DNA of 15,020 nucleotides from Candidatus Babelota bacterium. GTDB taxonomy: Bacteria; Dependentiae; Babeliae; Babeliales; JABCYS01. The translations under genes and the position numbers were made by a program. This document shows positions 1-5,995 of this stretch, in pieces. Position 1 is the first letter of the stretch, and every line of letters starts with the position of its first letter. The notes beneath the pieces are model-generated. The model saw only the letters and a program-made list of their open reading frames with translations, searched no databases and was not told the origin of the DNA. The DNA is taken from contig JABCYS010000009.1 in assembly GCA_013290085.1 (NCBI GenBank), forward strand, positions 1-15,020, in the 5' to 3' direction.

Positions 1-128
1 ACGCTACTGACAGTCTTAGCAGCCATAGTTATTTTGACCTGCTGATAGATTTTGTAGGCAATAAATCCTGCAGCTCCTATGCCTGCAAGTATCACAAGCC
101 ACCTAACGATGCTTTTTGAATCTTTCAT
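1..128 (-). CDS. Small membrane protein, partial (3' end outside window)
   Basis: An open frame reads from an ATG at 126-128 to the left edge of the window, giving 42 visible residues that begin MKDSKSIVRWLVILAGIG. An AAGGAG ribosome binding site lies six bases upstream of the ATG. The protein has a short charged N-terminus, then one hydrophobic span at about residues 9-25, then AYKIYQQVK. This resembles the divergent neighbour at 338-544, whose span ends LAAYLAYRLYNY. The two may be distant paralogues, but the shared pattern is short. The function is unknown. The C-terminus lies outside the window, so the total length is not known. Confidence 0.7.
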   Translation of the reverse strand, partial: MKDSKSIVRWLVILAGIGAAGFIAYKIYQQVKITMAAKTVSS

Positions 129-260
129 TACAGCTCCTTACTTCTTGATTTCCTCAATCTCTCATTAAAAACACTATCCTCGACGATACCTTACATCATC
201 CGCCAAAAACAAGAGTTCCTTTTTCTTGAAAGGATGATTGCTATTTAGATTATGTTTAGT

Positions 261-283
261 GAACGAATCCATTGATTTCGTTC
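261..283. repeat. 7-bp inverted repeat overlapping a -35 box
   Basis: GAACGAA at 261-267 and TTCGTTC at 277-283 are perfect inverted copies separated by nine bases. The right arm overlaps the -35-like hexamer TTGATT (272-277) of the promoter called for the gene at 338. This position would suit an operator bound by a dimeric repressor, although chance cannot be excluded for a 7-bp arm. Confidence 0.35.
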
Positions 284-301
284 TTCAACCTTCCGTATAT
301 T
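272..301 (+). promoter_or_regulatory. Sigma70-type promoter for the 338-544 gene
   Basis: TTGATT at 272-277 and TATATT at 296-301 are separated by 18 bases and lie 36 bases before the ATG at 338. The promoter candidate upstream of the methyltransferase gene has the same -35 hexamer and spacing. Confidence 0.5.
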
Positions 302-337
302 AAAAGTAATTACTCATAACTTAAAAAAGGAATTTCT

Positions 338-544
338 ATGAATGATAATGTAAAACGAATATTAACAGGACTTTTTATTATCGCAGCCATACTTCTTGCT
401 GCGTACCTAGCCTATCGGCTCTACAACTATGCTGTCGCAGATGCAACGCAAAAAATCAGAAAAGGCGTTGCTCAAGGCGTAGGTGAAGGAATAGGTGGCG
501 CTATAAATCCTTTAAACTTGCCAAAAAGATTGATTGGTGGTTAG
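338..544 (+). CDS. 68-residue single-span membrane protein
   Basis: The ATG at 338 is preceded by AAAAAAGGAATTTCT, a good ribosome binding site. The protein has a short N-terminus with K/R, one strong hydrophobic segment at about residues 9-26, then a basic, glycine-rich tail (KGVAQGVGEGIGGAINPLNL) of the type often seen in small membrane-anchored or membrane-active peptides. I do not recognise the family. It is divergent from the partial gene at 1-128, which has a similar layout, and the small basic ORF at 580 follows after 35 bases, possibly on the same transcript. The predicted topology is N-in with the tail outside, or a tail-proximal anchor; sequence alone does not decide between these. 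Confidence 0.7.
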   Translation: MNDNVKRILTGLFIIAAILLAAYLAYRLYNYAVADATQKIRKGVAQGVGEGIGGAINPLNLPKRLIGG

Positions 545-579
545 TCCAAAAACCAAGCTACCACTAAAAAAGGATACTC

Positions 580-747
580 ATGGCTCACAAAAAAATGCGC
601 ACCAAACATACGGTTCGTGAAAAGGAGCGGTCGTATGCCGCCCCAAAAAATGATCTTTTGCGAAGAAAAAAGGAAGAAGTGCCGCCACTCTCTAAAAAGA
701 TACGAAGGCGCTTTAAGAAAAAAACCAGAGTCCCACATTTTTCTTAA
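580..747 (+). CDS. Very basic 55-residue protein
   Basis: A short reading frame starts at the ATG at 580, just downstream of AAAAAAGGATACTC, which is spaced like the other ribosome binding sites here. It ends in TAA at 745-747. By my count 21 of the 55 residues are Lys or Arg, with runs such as RRKK, KKIRRRFKKK and no hydrophobic span. That composition fits a nucleic-acid-binding or ribosome-associated peptide, but no family is recognisable. It lies 35 bases after the 68-residue membrane protein on the same strand. A competing frame (GTG 617 or ATG 635, ending at 892) overlaps it. I prefer the 580 frame because of its position after the previous gene and because the other frame runs through a perfect stem-loop at 782-805. 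Confidence 0.5.
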   Translation: MAHKKMRTKHTVREKERSYAAPKNDLLRRKKEEVPPLSKKIRRRFKKKTRVPHFS

Positions 748-781
748 GAGATCAGTTCTAAGCTATGATCCTCCATCAAAA

Positions 782-805
782 CAATACTGCTCCTCGGCAG
801 TATTG
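782..805. other. Perfect 9-bp stem-loop between small genes
   Basis: CAATACTGC (782-790) and GCAGTATTG (797-805) pair perfectly around a six-base loop. On the plus strand it is followed by a run of A, not T, so it is not a canonical plus-strand terminator. On the minus strand only TTTT follows. It may be a processing or regulatory hairpin in the leader of the DUF1761-like gene at 885, or a weak terminator after the gene at 580. Confidence 0.45.
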
Positions 806-884
806 AAAAAAAATCGAGAAGATGTTTATACTGCTCGAGTAATTCTGTCTCATTTTTTTAATCACCCTTTCAAAGGAATCTTCT

Positions 885-1274
885 ATGATTAATTACGTCG
901 CCGTCGCTGCAGCCACCGTAATCAACATGGTCATTGGTAGTCTGTGGTATTCACCGTTCTTGTTTGGCAAAATTTGGGCCGCTGGCATCAAATTTAAAGG
1001 CGAACCAAAAATGACCTCTTTCCACCTCGTGCAAGCAGCAGGTGCGGCATTCGCCCTAGCACTCGGCATTGCCTGCATACTTAACACCATGAACATTGTT
1101 GAACCGGCAGAAGCAATCAAAAGCTTTGCGTTTCTGTGGCTGATTTTTGTTGCGACAACCCATTACAACTCAGTTATTTGGGCACAAAAACCAATCTCCG
1201 TTTATCTGATTGATGTTACTTATTTTCTTGCAACAATCTCTGCAGCAACTGCTTTGTTAGCATGGTGGCGTTAA
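885..1274 (+). CDS. DUF1761-like four-span membrane protein
   Basis: The ATG at 885 follows CAAAGGAATCTTCT, a good ribosome binding site. The 129-residue product is almost entirely hydrophobic. Four spans can be seen at about residues 5-24, 46-68, 78-98 and 104-127. The N-terminal signature N-x-V-I-G-S-L-W-Y-S-P-x-L-F-G-K-x-W (residues about 14-31) is the hallmark of the DUF1761 family, and the length of about 130 residues is normal for that family. Members are integral inner-membrane proteins of unknown function. The gene converges with alr, and only a weak AT-rich hairpin lies between them. The family assignment rests on motif recall, not on a search. Confidence 0.8.
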   Translation: MINYVAVAAATVINMVIGSLWYSPFLFGKIWAAGIKFKGEPKMTSFHLVQAAGAAFALALGIACILNTMNIVEPAEAIKSFAFLWLIFVATTHYNSVIWAQKPISVYLIDVTYFLATISAATALLAWWR

Positions 1275-1329
1275 AGAACTTAAAAAGTTTTTGAATTTGT
1301 TTTGCGTCCATTTTGCAAACGCATACACG

Positions 1330-2463
1330 TTAGGGCTTTATCACCCGAGGCAACAGTGGCGAGATGCGGGCAATAATTTCATAATTAATGGTGCCTGTTT
1401 TTTCCGCTAACTCTTCTGCAGAAATTTCTTCGCTCCCTTGTCGGCCAAGAAGAACTACTTCATCTTCTACTCTGACGTCGGCAAGATGCGAAATATCTAT
1501 GGCAACCATATTCATTGCTACGCGACCTATCACCTTGCACCGCGTTCCATTGATAATAACCTGACCACTGTTAGATAGCTTTCTGTCATAGCCATCACTG
1601 TATCCTTGCGGAATAATCCCTATCTTGGTCGGTGCCGTAGTGATATACGTAAGTCCGTAACCAATGGAATAGTCGGCCGGTACTGTTTTGATTTGGGCAA
1701 GGTGGGTAACCCAACGCATAACTGGTTTAAGGGTTATATTTTTATGCGCAGCCTTTAATTCATGCGATGGCCACAGGCCATAGAGCCCAATGCCAAGGCG
1801 GACGAGAGCGTTGTGATGGTTGTCTTTTTCATAGACCAAAATACCGGAGGTGGCTGAGATGTGGTGGTTTATATTTTCAAATCCATTTTTCCGAAATAAA
1901 TCTATTGCCTCTTTAAAGGCATTAAGTTGTTTTTGCGCGTGAGTAAAATCAGTGGTGTCTTCGATATTGGCAAAATGGGAATAGACTCCATCAACCACTA
2001 TGTAATCAAATTTTTTTATATATTTTGCAAAATTTTCTACTTCATTTACCAACAAACCCTGTCGTCCTAAACAGGCATCAATTTTTACGTGCACCAGTAC
2101 TTTCTTGTATAGTTTTTTTGCAATCTGATTGATACGTTCCAGTCGTTCGTAATCGTACACGGCCAAGATACCATCAAGCGTAATTGCTTCTTCCAGTTCA
2201 TGTTGAGCTACATACCCAAACACCAGGGTTGGCATCTTGGAAATTTTTCGCAGTAACCGGAGCTCTTGCAGATCATCAACTTGGAAATAGTCGAGCTGGC
2301 CCTCAAGCATGCTCACCACTTCCTGCTGGCCATGGCCATAAGCGTTGGCCTTAACCACCCCTACCACTTTTATGGCAGGATGTACTACGGCGCGAAACGC
2401 TTTAAGGTTATGAATAAGATTCGCTTGAGATAGTTCGATATACGAGAGAAAGGTCTTTTGCAT
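1330..2463 (-). CDS. alr: Alanine racemase
   Basis: This is a cytoplasmic pyridoxal-phosphate enzyme that interconverts L- and D-alanine and so supplies D-Ala for peptidoglycan. The length of 377 residues is typical. The PLP-binding lysine is K38 in VVKANAYGHG, and the second catalytic base is Y269 in SIGYGLTY. The barrel strands (VDGVYSHFA, HISATSGIL, RLGIGLYG) and the C-terminal domain (IPQGYSDGYDR, GRVAMNMVAID) are all present, so the enzyme looks intact. One variation is visible: the loop before the PLP-contacting arginine reads KIDACLGRQG (R134), where KxDTGMGRxG is usual. The ATG at 2463 has only a weak GAAG-type site upstream. A stem-loop at 2488-2519 lies in the leader. Its presence implies a peptidoglycan precursor pathway, which is informative for an organism with a reduced genome. 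Confidence 0.95.
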   Translation of the reverse strand: MQKTFLSYIELSQANLIHNLKAFRAVVHPAIKVVGVVKANAYGHGQQEVVSMLEGQLDYFQVDDLQELRLLRKISKMPTLVFGYVAQHELEEAITLDGILAVYDYERLERINQIAKKLYKKVLVHVKIDACLGRQGLLVNEVENFAKYIKKFDYIVVDGVYSHFANIEDTTDFTHAQKQLNAFKEAIDLFRKNGFENINHHISATSGILVYEKDNHHNALVRLGIGLYGLWPSHELKAAHKNITLKPVMRWVTHLAQIKTVPADYSIGYGLTYITTAPTKIGIIPQGYSDGYDRKLSNSGQVIINGTRCKVIGRVAMNMVAIDISHLADVRVEDEVVLLGRQGSEEISAEELAEKTGTINYEIIARISPLLPRVIKP

Positions 2464-2487
2464 ATTTAAATCTTCGATTTTTAAACA

Positions 2488-2519
2488 GAAAGTGCTCGGA
2501 ATTTTATCTGGGCACTTTC
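2488..2519. other. 8-bp stem-loop upstream of alr
   Basis: GAAAGTGC (2488-2495) and GCACTTTC (2512-2519) form a perfect stem around a 16-base loop. The loop region contains CTCGGAATTTTATCT, related to the core of the terminator hairpins at 4030 and 7608. It lies 25 bases upstream of the alr start, with no strong T-run on either side. It could be an attenuator in the alr leader, a solitary terminator, or a dispersed repeat. Confidence 0.45.
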
Positions 2520-2541
2520 CATTTCGAACTTCCCCCAGAAA

Positions 2542-2595
2542 TGGCGGGGCTTAATTTGCGTGTCCTGTTACAGCCTAAAACCTTGTGCCCCCGCC
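2542..2595. repeat. GC-rich intergenic element, copy 1
   Basis: An unusually GC-rich patch starts with TGGCGGGGCTTA (2542-2553) and ends with AGCCTAAAACCTTGTGC (2572-2588) and CCCCCGCC. GGCGGGG at the left can pair with CCCCGCC at the right. The element at 6719-6825 begins and ends with closely related sequence and lies in the same position relative to a plus-strand signal-peptide gene. It may be a structured RNA leader, a small RNA or a dispersed repeat; no coding frame is conserved between the copies. Confidence 0.4.
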
Positions 2596-2625
2596 CTGCC
2601 CCCAACAAAGATGCATCTAGGGCTT

Positions 2626-2653
2626 TTGCTTGGAGATGGGATTATGTTATAAC
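2626..2653 (+). promoter_or_regulatory. Candidate promoter for the 2702 gene
   Basis: TTGCTT at 2626-2631 and TATAAC at 2648-2653 are separated by 16 bases and lie 49 bases before the ATG at 2702. The -35 match is weak. Confidence 0.35.
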
Positions 2654-2701
2654 TTTTTCTTGCTAGGATGCATACAAGCATTCAGATCATAAGGAATCTT
2701 T

Positions 2702-3034
2702 ATGAAAAAGTTACTGTTATTCGCCATTATTGTATCAACACAGATTAATCTATCCGCTGGGCATGTGCCGGAAAAGGTGCGTTATTATTGCATAACAGGT
2801 AAGTGTATTGCGTATTGCAAATTGACCAAGTTCGATGGGCCAAAACTCAGAGAAGTCGAAGATCTTGCTCTAGATGCCGCATGGAACTGCGAAGGAAACA
2901 TATCACTCTTTACTTGTTTTATAAGACGCATTGATGAGAAAATGAATGCCATGACGGCAGATGATAAAGAAAAAGGCAGCTTAATTGCATATGTCAATCT
3001 AATCATGAGGCAAGCCCGTTCCCTAAAAAAATAA
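2702..3034 (+). CDS. Secreted Cys-containing 110-residue protein, unknown
   Basis: The ATG at 2702 follows ATAAGGAATCTTT, a good ribosome binding site. Residues 1 to about 20 (MKKLLLFAIIVSTQINLSAG) form a typical signal peptide, so the mature protein is about 90 residues and is exported. It has five cysteines (C30, C35, C39, C63, C72). The spacing CxxxxCxxxC at 30-39, with a second pair nine residues apart, suggests disulphides in an oxidising compartment. The remainder is helical and charged. No family is recognised. It is the first of six consecutive plus-strand genes for exported proteins. The M48 protease gene follows after 115 bases with its own promoter. Confidence 0.75.
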   Translation: MKKLLLFAIIVSTQINLSAGHVPEKVRYYCITGKCIAYCKLTKFDGPKLREVEDLALDAAWNCEGNISLFTCFIRRIDEKMNAMTADDKEKGSLIAYVNLIMRQARSLKK

Positions 3035-3078
3035 CTAAGTGGCTGGTAAAAATCTCCAATATCGGGTGATAGCCCTCT

Positions 3079-3106
3079 TTGCATTGAGCAGTACCTATGC
3101 TATAAT
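3079..3106 (+). promoter_or_regulatory. Extended -10 promoter for the M48 protease gene
   Basis: TTGCAT at 3079-3084 and a perfect TATAAT at 3101-3106 are 16 bases apart, with TG one base upstream of the -10 (TGCTATAAT). The expected transcript start is near 3113, downstream of the alternative GTG start at 3039, so the protease most likely starts at the ATG at 3150. Confidence 0.7.
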
Positions 3107-3149
3107 TTTTTTGTCTCTCAATATCAAGAACCGCAACTCGTGTTTTCCC

Positions 3150-4016
3150 ATGAAAATTTTTAAATTAACGCTCCTCTCTATCCTCACCGCTTTAATTGCC
3201 CTGCCCCTGGCAGCAAGCGAAGTCGTACAAAACTCTCCATTTATCGAACAAATAGAGGTCGAATTAACAAAACAGTTACTTACCGACTATATCAATTTCA
3301 AAGAAACTGCTGCCAAAAAACAACCCGAATCAGAAACAGCTCATCCTTTATTGGTCGATGAACTTTTCCCAACCTTATTTAACATGGTCAAGAATCTTGC
3401 TGAACAAATGAAAATTCCTATGCCACAGATTTTTTTGGAATCTTCCGCGGAACAGAACGCTTCTGCTAGTAAAAAAAATATAGATGACCCTGGCATAATA
3501 ACTATAAGTGAAGGTCTTCTCGTGCACTCGCTCTATTCACTCAGCCATAGCGAACTCCATGCGGTGATTGCACACGAATTAGCTCATTTAAAACATGCCC
3601 ATTCACCGAAAACAAAGAAGTTGGTAACAAAACTAGCGATTGCTGACATTACGAGTTCTCTAGCCGTTCTTATCGCTTTAACATATTTCAGTGATAAATA
3701 TCATATTAACAGACATACAACAGTTGATCTTGGAAAAGGTATTTTAGGGCTCGTAACTTTATTATGGGCTTTGCCATTTTTGAAATTCAGTAGAAGTTGT
3801 GAAAAAGAAGCAGATATAACCGCCGCAGGATTTGCTCATTACAGAAATCTTATTGCTGCTCTTAGAAAACTACAAAAGATGAACCATCAAGAAACTGATT
3901 TTTCTTCTATTTTTAACACTCATCCGAGCATTAAAGATAGAGAACAATACTTGCATGATTTTGTCACCAATCAAGTAAATCTAAATCAAGTACCTGAAAA
4001 AGCGGTTACCGCATAA
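3150..4016 (+). CDS. Secreted M48-family zinc metalloprotease
   Basis: The predicted 288-residue protein begins with a signal peptide (MKIFKLTLLSILTALIALPLAAS). The zinc site is HExxH at residues 142-146 (AHELAHLKHAH). The third ligand is probably E218 in SCEKEADITAAGF, the ExxAD signature of M48 peptidases. THPSIKDREQYL near the C-terminus is also usual for the family. Two hydrophobic segments lie between the two metal motifs, at about residues 163-181 and 195-213, as in membrane-associated M48 enzymes of the HtpX/Oma1/BepA kind. All key residues are present. The open frame extends upstream to a GTG at 3039, but a strong promoter at 3079-3106 and the signal peptide favour 3150, even though no strong ribosome binding site precedes it. 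The likely role is envelope protein quality control or processing of exported proteins. Confidence 0.9.
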   Translation: MKIFKLTLLSILTALIALPLAASEVVQNSPFIEQIEVELTKQLLTDYINFKETAAKKQPESETAHPLLVDELFPTLFNMVKNLAEQMKIPMPQIFLESSAEQNASASKKNIDDPGIITISEGLLVHSLYSLSHSELHAVIAHELAHLKHAHSPKTKKLVTKLAIADITSSLAVLIALTYFSDKYHINRHTTVDLGKGILGLVTLLWALPFLKFSRSCEKEADITAAGFAHYRNLIAALRKLQKMNHQETDFSSIFNTHPSIKDREQYLHDFVTNQVNLNQVPEKAVTA

Positions 4017-4029
4017 AATCACTAACAAA

Positions 4030-4064
4030 AAAAAGCTCGAATTTTTCTTCCGAGTTTTTTCTAT
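4030..4064 (+). terminator. Rho-independent terminator after the M48 protease gene
   Basis: CTCG at 4036-4039 pairs with CGAG at 4051-4054, and the stem extends outward through an A-run paired with T-residues (one G-U wobble). TTTTTTCTATTTT follows. The core GCTCGAATTTTTCTTC recurs in other hairpins in this window. Confidence 0.75.
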
Positions 4065-4250
4065 TTTAATTAAAGTGATTGAGCAAAAGCCCAATATGAA
4101 AGAAGTTATGGCGTTTTTTGCCCCCCATATAGTTACAAGTTGAAACAATTTGATATGGCCATACGTAGTAACTCGCACAGGCTTTTGCGAGAAAAAATAA
4201 CCTTGTTAAGCTGTTTTTTAATAGAATTTATCAATCAGATAAGGAACATC

Positions 4251-4862
4251 ATGAACTTTTTGCCTAATAACTCATTCAAAATTATTTTATCACTATTTTT
4301 TCTTATCTCTGCCCCCCTATATGGCATGCAAAATCAAAAAGCTGTTTCTGCGGCAGAGAAAAATAAAGTGAGCTTTAAACTATTTATCCATTTGGTTAAT
4401 GCGTTAACAAAAATTAATGTGACAAACGCAAATACACTCTACCAATTTGTAGATTCATTACCGGAAAGAGAGCAAGATGATTTTGCAAAAATTTATGCTA
4501 AGGCCGCACTCGAAGGCAGACAATGCTCTGATTGTTCAAGCGCGCCAGTGCAACGAACTATTGCCCATCTCACCAAGCCACTTCAACCGGCTTTTGTTGA
4601 ATTCTTTAAAAAAGAGCGATACAGCAATGTTCCACCATGTCTTATTGAAAAATCAATCCTACAACAGGGATTTGAAAAACACCTAAAGAATTTATCTCAT
4701 GTGAATCACGAAGAAGCTTTAAAACTACTCGAGCAATCCGAGATAGAGGCTGCAATGCTCACATTACGACATTCATCGGTAGAAGACATGAAAATTATTT
4801 TGGCAAAGTATCCACAACTTACAAAAAAACTCAATGAACAAATCATTAAGTTGCTTTCCTAA
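4251..4862 (+). CDS. Exported 203-residue protein of unknown function
   Basis: The ATG at 4251 has AAGGAACATC directly upstream. The frame is open back to a TTG at 4140, but that extension has no signal peptide and no good ribosome binding site. Residues 1-26 (MNFLPNNSFKIILSLFFLIS, then APLYGMQ) form a signal peptide. The mature part is helical and soluble, with a CxxC pair (C92, C95) and a third cysteine at C130. The C-terminal half, with HEEALKLLEQSEIEAAML and VEDMKIILAKYPQLTKKL, looks like short helix-turn-helix repeats somewhat like degenerate ankyrin or TPR units, but I cannot assign it. A terminator precedes the gene and another lies 200 bases downstream. Confidence 0.75.
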   Translation: MNFLPNNSFKIILSLFFLISAPLYGMQNQKAVSAAEKNKVSFKLFIHLVNALTKINVTNANTLYQFVDSLPEREQDDFAKIYAKAALEGRQCSDCSSAPVQRTIAHLTKPLQPAFVEFFKKERYSNVPPCLIEKSILQQGFEKHLKNLSHVNHEEALKLLEQSEIEAAMLTLRHSSVEDMKIILAKYPQLTKKLNEQIIKLLS

Positions 4863-5068
4863 TTGCTTTATATATATAGTTAAGAATATGAAGATCATAC
4901 GAAACACTTTTAGAACCTCATTCTCATTGTCAAATTTTTTTGGCGCTAACAATGCCAGCCACCAGGGCTGCGTCTTTGCGCACGCTCACTCTTATTACCC
5001 CTATTTCATGCATAGGGGATCACGATATGCGTATGGCATATAACTAAAAAATCTAAACCGTTTTTGTG
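4863..5068 (+). other. Structured gene-less stretch before a strong terminator
   Basis: No convincing gene is seen here, although a weak 52-codon frame starts at ATG 4888 without a ribosome binding site. The stretch has two short hairpins: AGCC/GGCT within CAGCCACCAGGGCTG near 4960, and a perfect 7-bp stem CCCCTAT/ATAGGGG at 4998-5018. It then runs into the strong terminator at 5069. The T/A-rich TATATATATA near 4870 could serve as a -10 region. It may be a long 3' UTR of the preceding gene or a small RNA gene. Confidence 0.3.
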
Positions 5069-5095
5069 AAACCCCAGTCTTGGCTGGGGTTTTTT
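5069..5095 (+). terminator. Strong Rho-independent terminator
   Basis: AAACCCCAG (5069-5077) and CTGGGGTTT (5084-5092) form a perfect 9-bp stem with a six-base loop. A run of T continues to 5095. It separates the 4251 transcript, or a small RNA, from the gene at 5139. Confidence 0.9.
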
Positions 5096-5138
5096 GTTGC
5101 AAAAAATTTACCTTACTTAACTTAATACTAGGAACTTT

Positions 5139-5804
5139 ATGAATACATTAATTAAAAAAACTGCCGCATTAGCACTCACCATGCTTATTACCTTGTTTAC
5201 ACCTATGGCAGCATACGAATCCGGATTTGAAGTAGATTTTGAAACAAGTGAAGATTCAGCAGATTGCTTAACAATACTCAAAAACTCATTTGATGAATCC
5301 AAACCTTTATGGACGGAAACACATTGTGGAGACACGGCAGACCGTATTATTTCACTGTTTAAGGCAAAAGGCATGCTGGAGCAAGATAAAGAGGCTAGCT
5401 GTGATTTTCCTGACTTTTGTAATTCTGCGATGGGAAAAACCTTGTCATCTACCACCGGGGAATCAGAACATCGCTTATTTCTCATCAACCTCTGCGGAAA
5501 GGCACATGTTTTTGTTGTTGAGAAAAAAAGCGAAGAAAATGAAACTCATTGGAAAATATTCCAATCATGGCAAGAAGAATTTACCTTAGCACAATGGTTA
5601 AATATTAAGCGATGGGAAAATGAAGAATTAAAAAAATACTTTGTGGATTTTGGCACCGGACGATCAATCTCCCATGAACAATTCATTAACTTTTTGCAAG
5701 ATGAACTCAAACTTGGCCGCCGCAAACTACAAAGGTTTCGTGAGCACAGATTACCTGTGCCCGACGAATTGAAGATAACAAGTTTCAATTTAAAAAAATC
5801 ATGA
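5139..5804 (+). CDS. Exported protein with a possible papain-like Cys/His core
   Basis: The ATG at 5139 follows CTAGGAACTTT. The 221-residue product has a signal peptide (MNTLIKKTAALALTMLITLF, then TPMAAYES). Three segments in the mature protein resemble the layout of papain-fold toxins and deamidases: a cysteine at a helix start (THCGDTADRIISLF, C63), a strand with a histidine (KAHVFVVEKK, H123), and a following strand WKIFQSWQEEFTLAQWL (about 138-154), where the third polar residue could be Q142. The usual Asp or Asn third residue is not obvious, so activity is uncertain. Further cysteines are C43, C88, C94 and C119. The C-terminal 50 residues are basic and helical. It could be a host-directed effector or simply an unknown exported protein. 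Strong terminators or stem-loops flank it. Confidence 0.75.
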   Translation: MNTLIKKTAALALTMLITLFTPMAAYESGFEVDFETSEDSADCLTILKNSFDESKPLWTETHCGDTADRIISLFKAKGMLEQDKEASCDFPDFCNSAMGKTLSSTTGESEHRLFLINLCGKAHVFVVEKKSEENETHWKIFQSWQEEFTLAQWLNIKRWENEELKKYFVDFGTGRSISHEQFINFLQDELKLGRRKLQRFREHRLPVPDELKITSFNLKKS

Positions 5805-5844
5805 TGGACTGATGGGACGGTGCTTTAACAGGATGACCATTCAT

Positions 5845-5871
5845 CCCCAGCTTTAAAAAACATGGGGTTTT
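5845..5871 (+). terminator. Weak terminator after the 5139 gene
   Basis: CCCCA (5845-5849) pairs with TGGGG (5863-5867) across a 13-base A-rich loop, followed by TTTTC. An outer partial pairing of ATGACCA near 5833 with TGGCCAT near 5873 could add stability. Confidence 0.4.
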
Positions 5872-5912
5872 CTGGCCATAGCAAATAAATTTTGGTCATA
5901 TTGGCTCTTCTG

Positions 5913-5942
5913 TTGATTATATGGTCAACTTTTCACTATACC
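5913..5942 (+). promoter_or_regulatory. Candidate promoter for the methyltransferase gene
   Basis: TTGATT at 5913-5918 and TATACC at 5937-5942 are separated by 18 bases, the same -35 hexamer and spacing as the promoter at 272-301. They lie 54 bases upstream of the ATG at 5996. Confidence 0.45.
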
Positions 5943-5995
5943 ATAATCATAGCTTGCACCCCATCCACACCTTTTTTTAGGGAGAAGGTATCTCT

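Noticed and set aside
617..892. 91-codon plus-strand frame (GTG 617, or ATG 635 with AAAAGGAG upstream)
   Set aside because: It overlaps the better-placed 580-747 ORF, contains a perfect 9-bp stem-loop at 782-805, runs into the DUF1761-like gene and has no recognisable domain. It is not fully excluded, given the ribosome binding site before 635.
1277..1289. AACTT-AAA-AAGTT hairpin between the DUF1761-like gene and alr
   Set aside because: It is a pure A/T 5-bp stem, too weak to call as a terminator.
3039..3149. Upstream GTG start for the M48 protease
   Set aside because: A strong extended -10 promoter at 3079-3106 lies inside this extension, and the ATG at 3150 begins a clean signal peptide.
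4140..4250. Upstream TTG start for the 4251 gene
   Set aside because: The ATG at 4251 has a good ribosome binding site and a signal peptide, which the extension would bury.
4834..5043. Short plus-strand frame after the 4251 gene
   Set aside because: It starts inside the previous gene; the ATG at 4888 has no ribosome binding site, and the frame runs through a perfect hairpin. More likely RNA or UTR.
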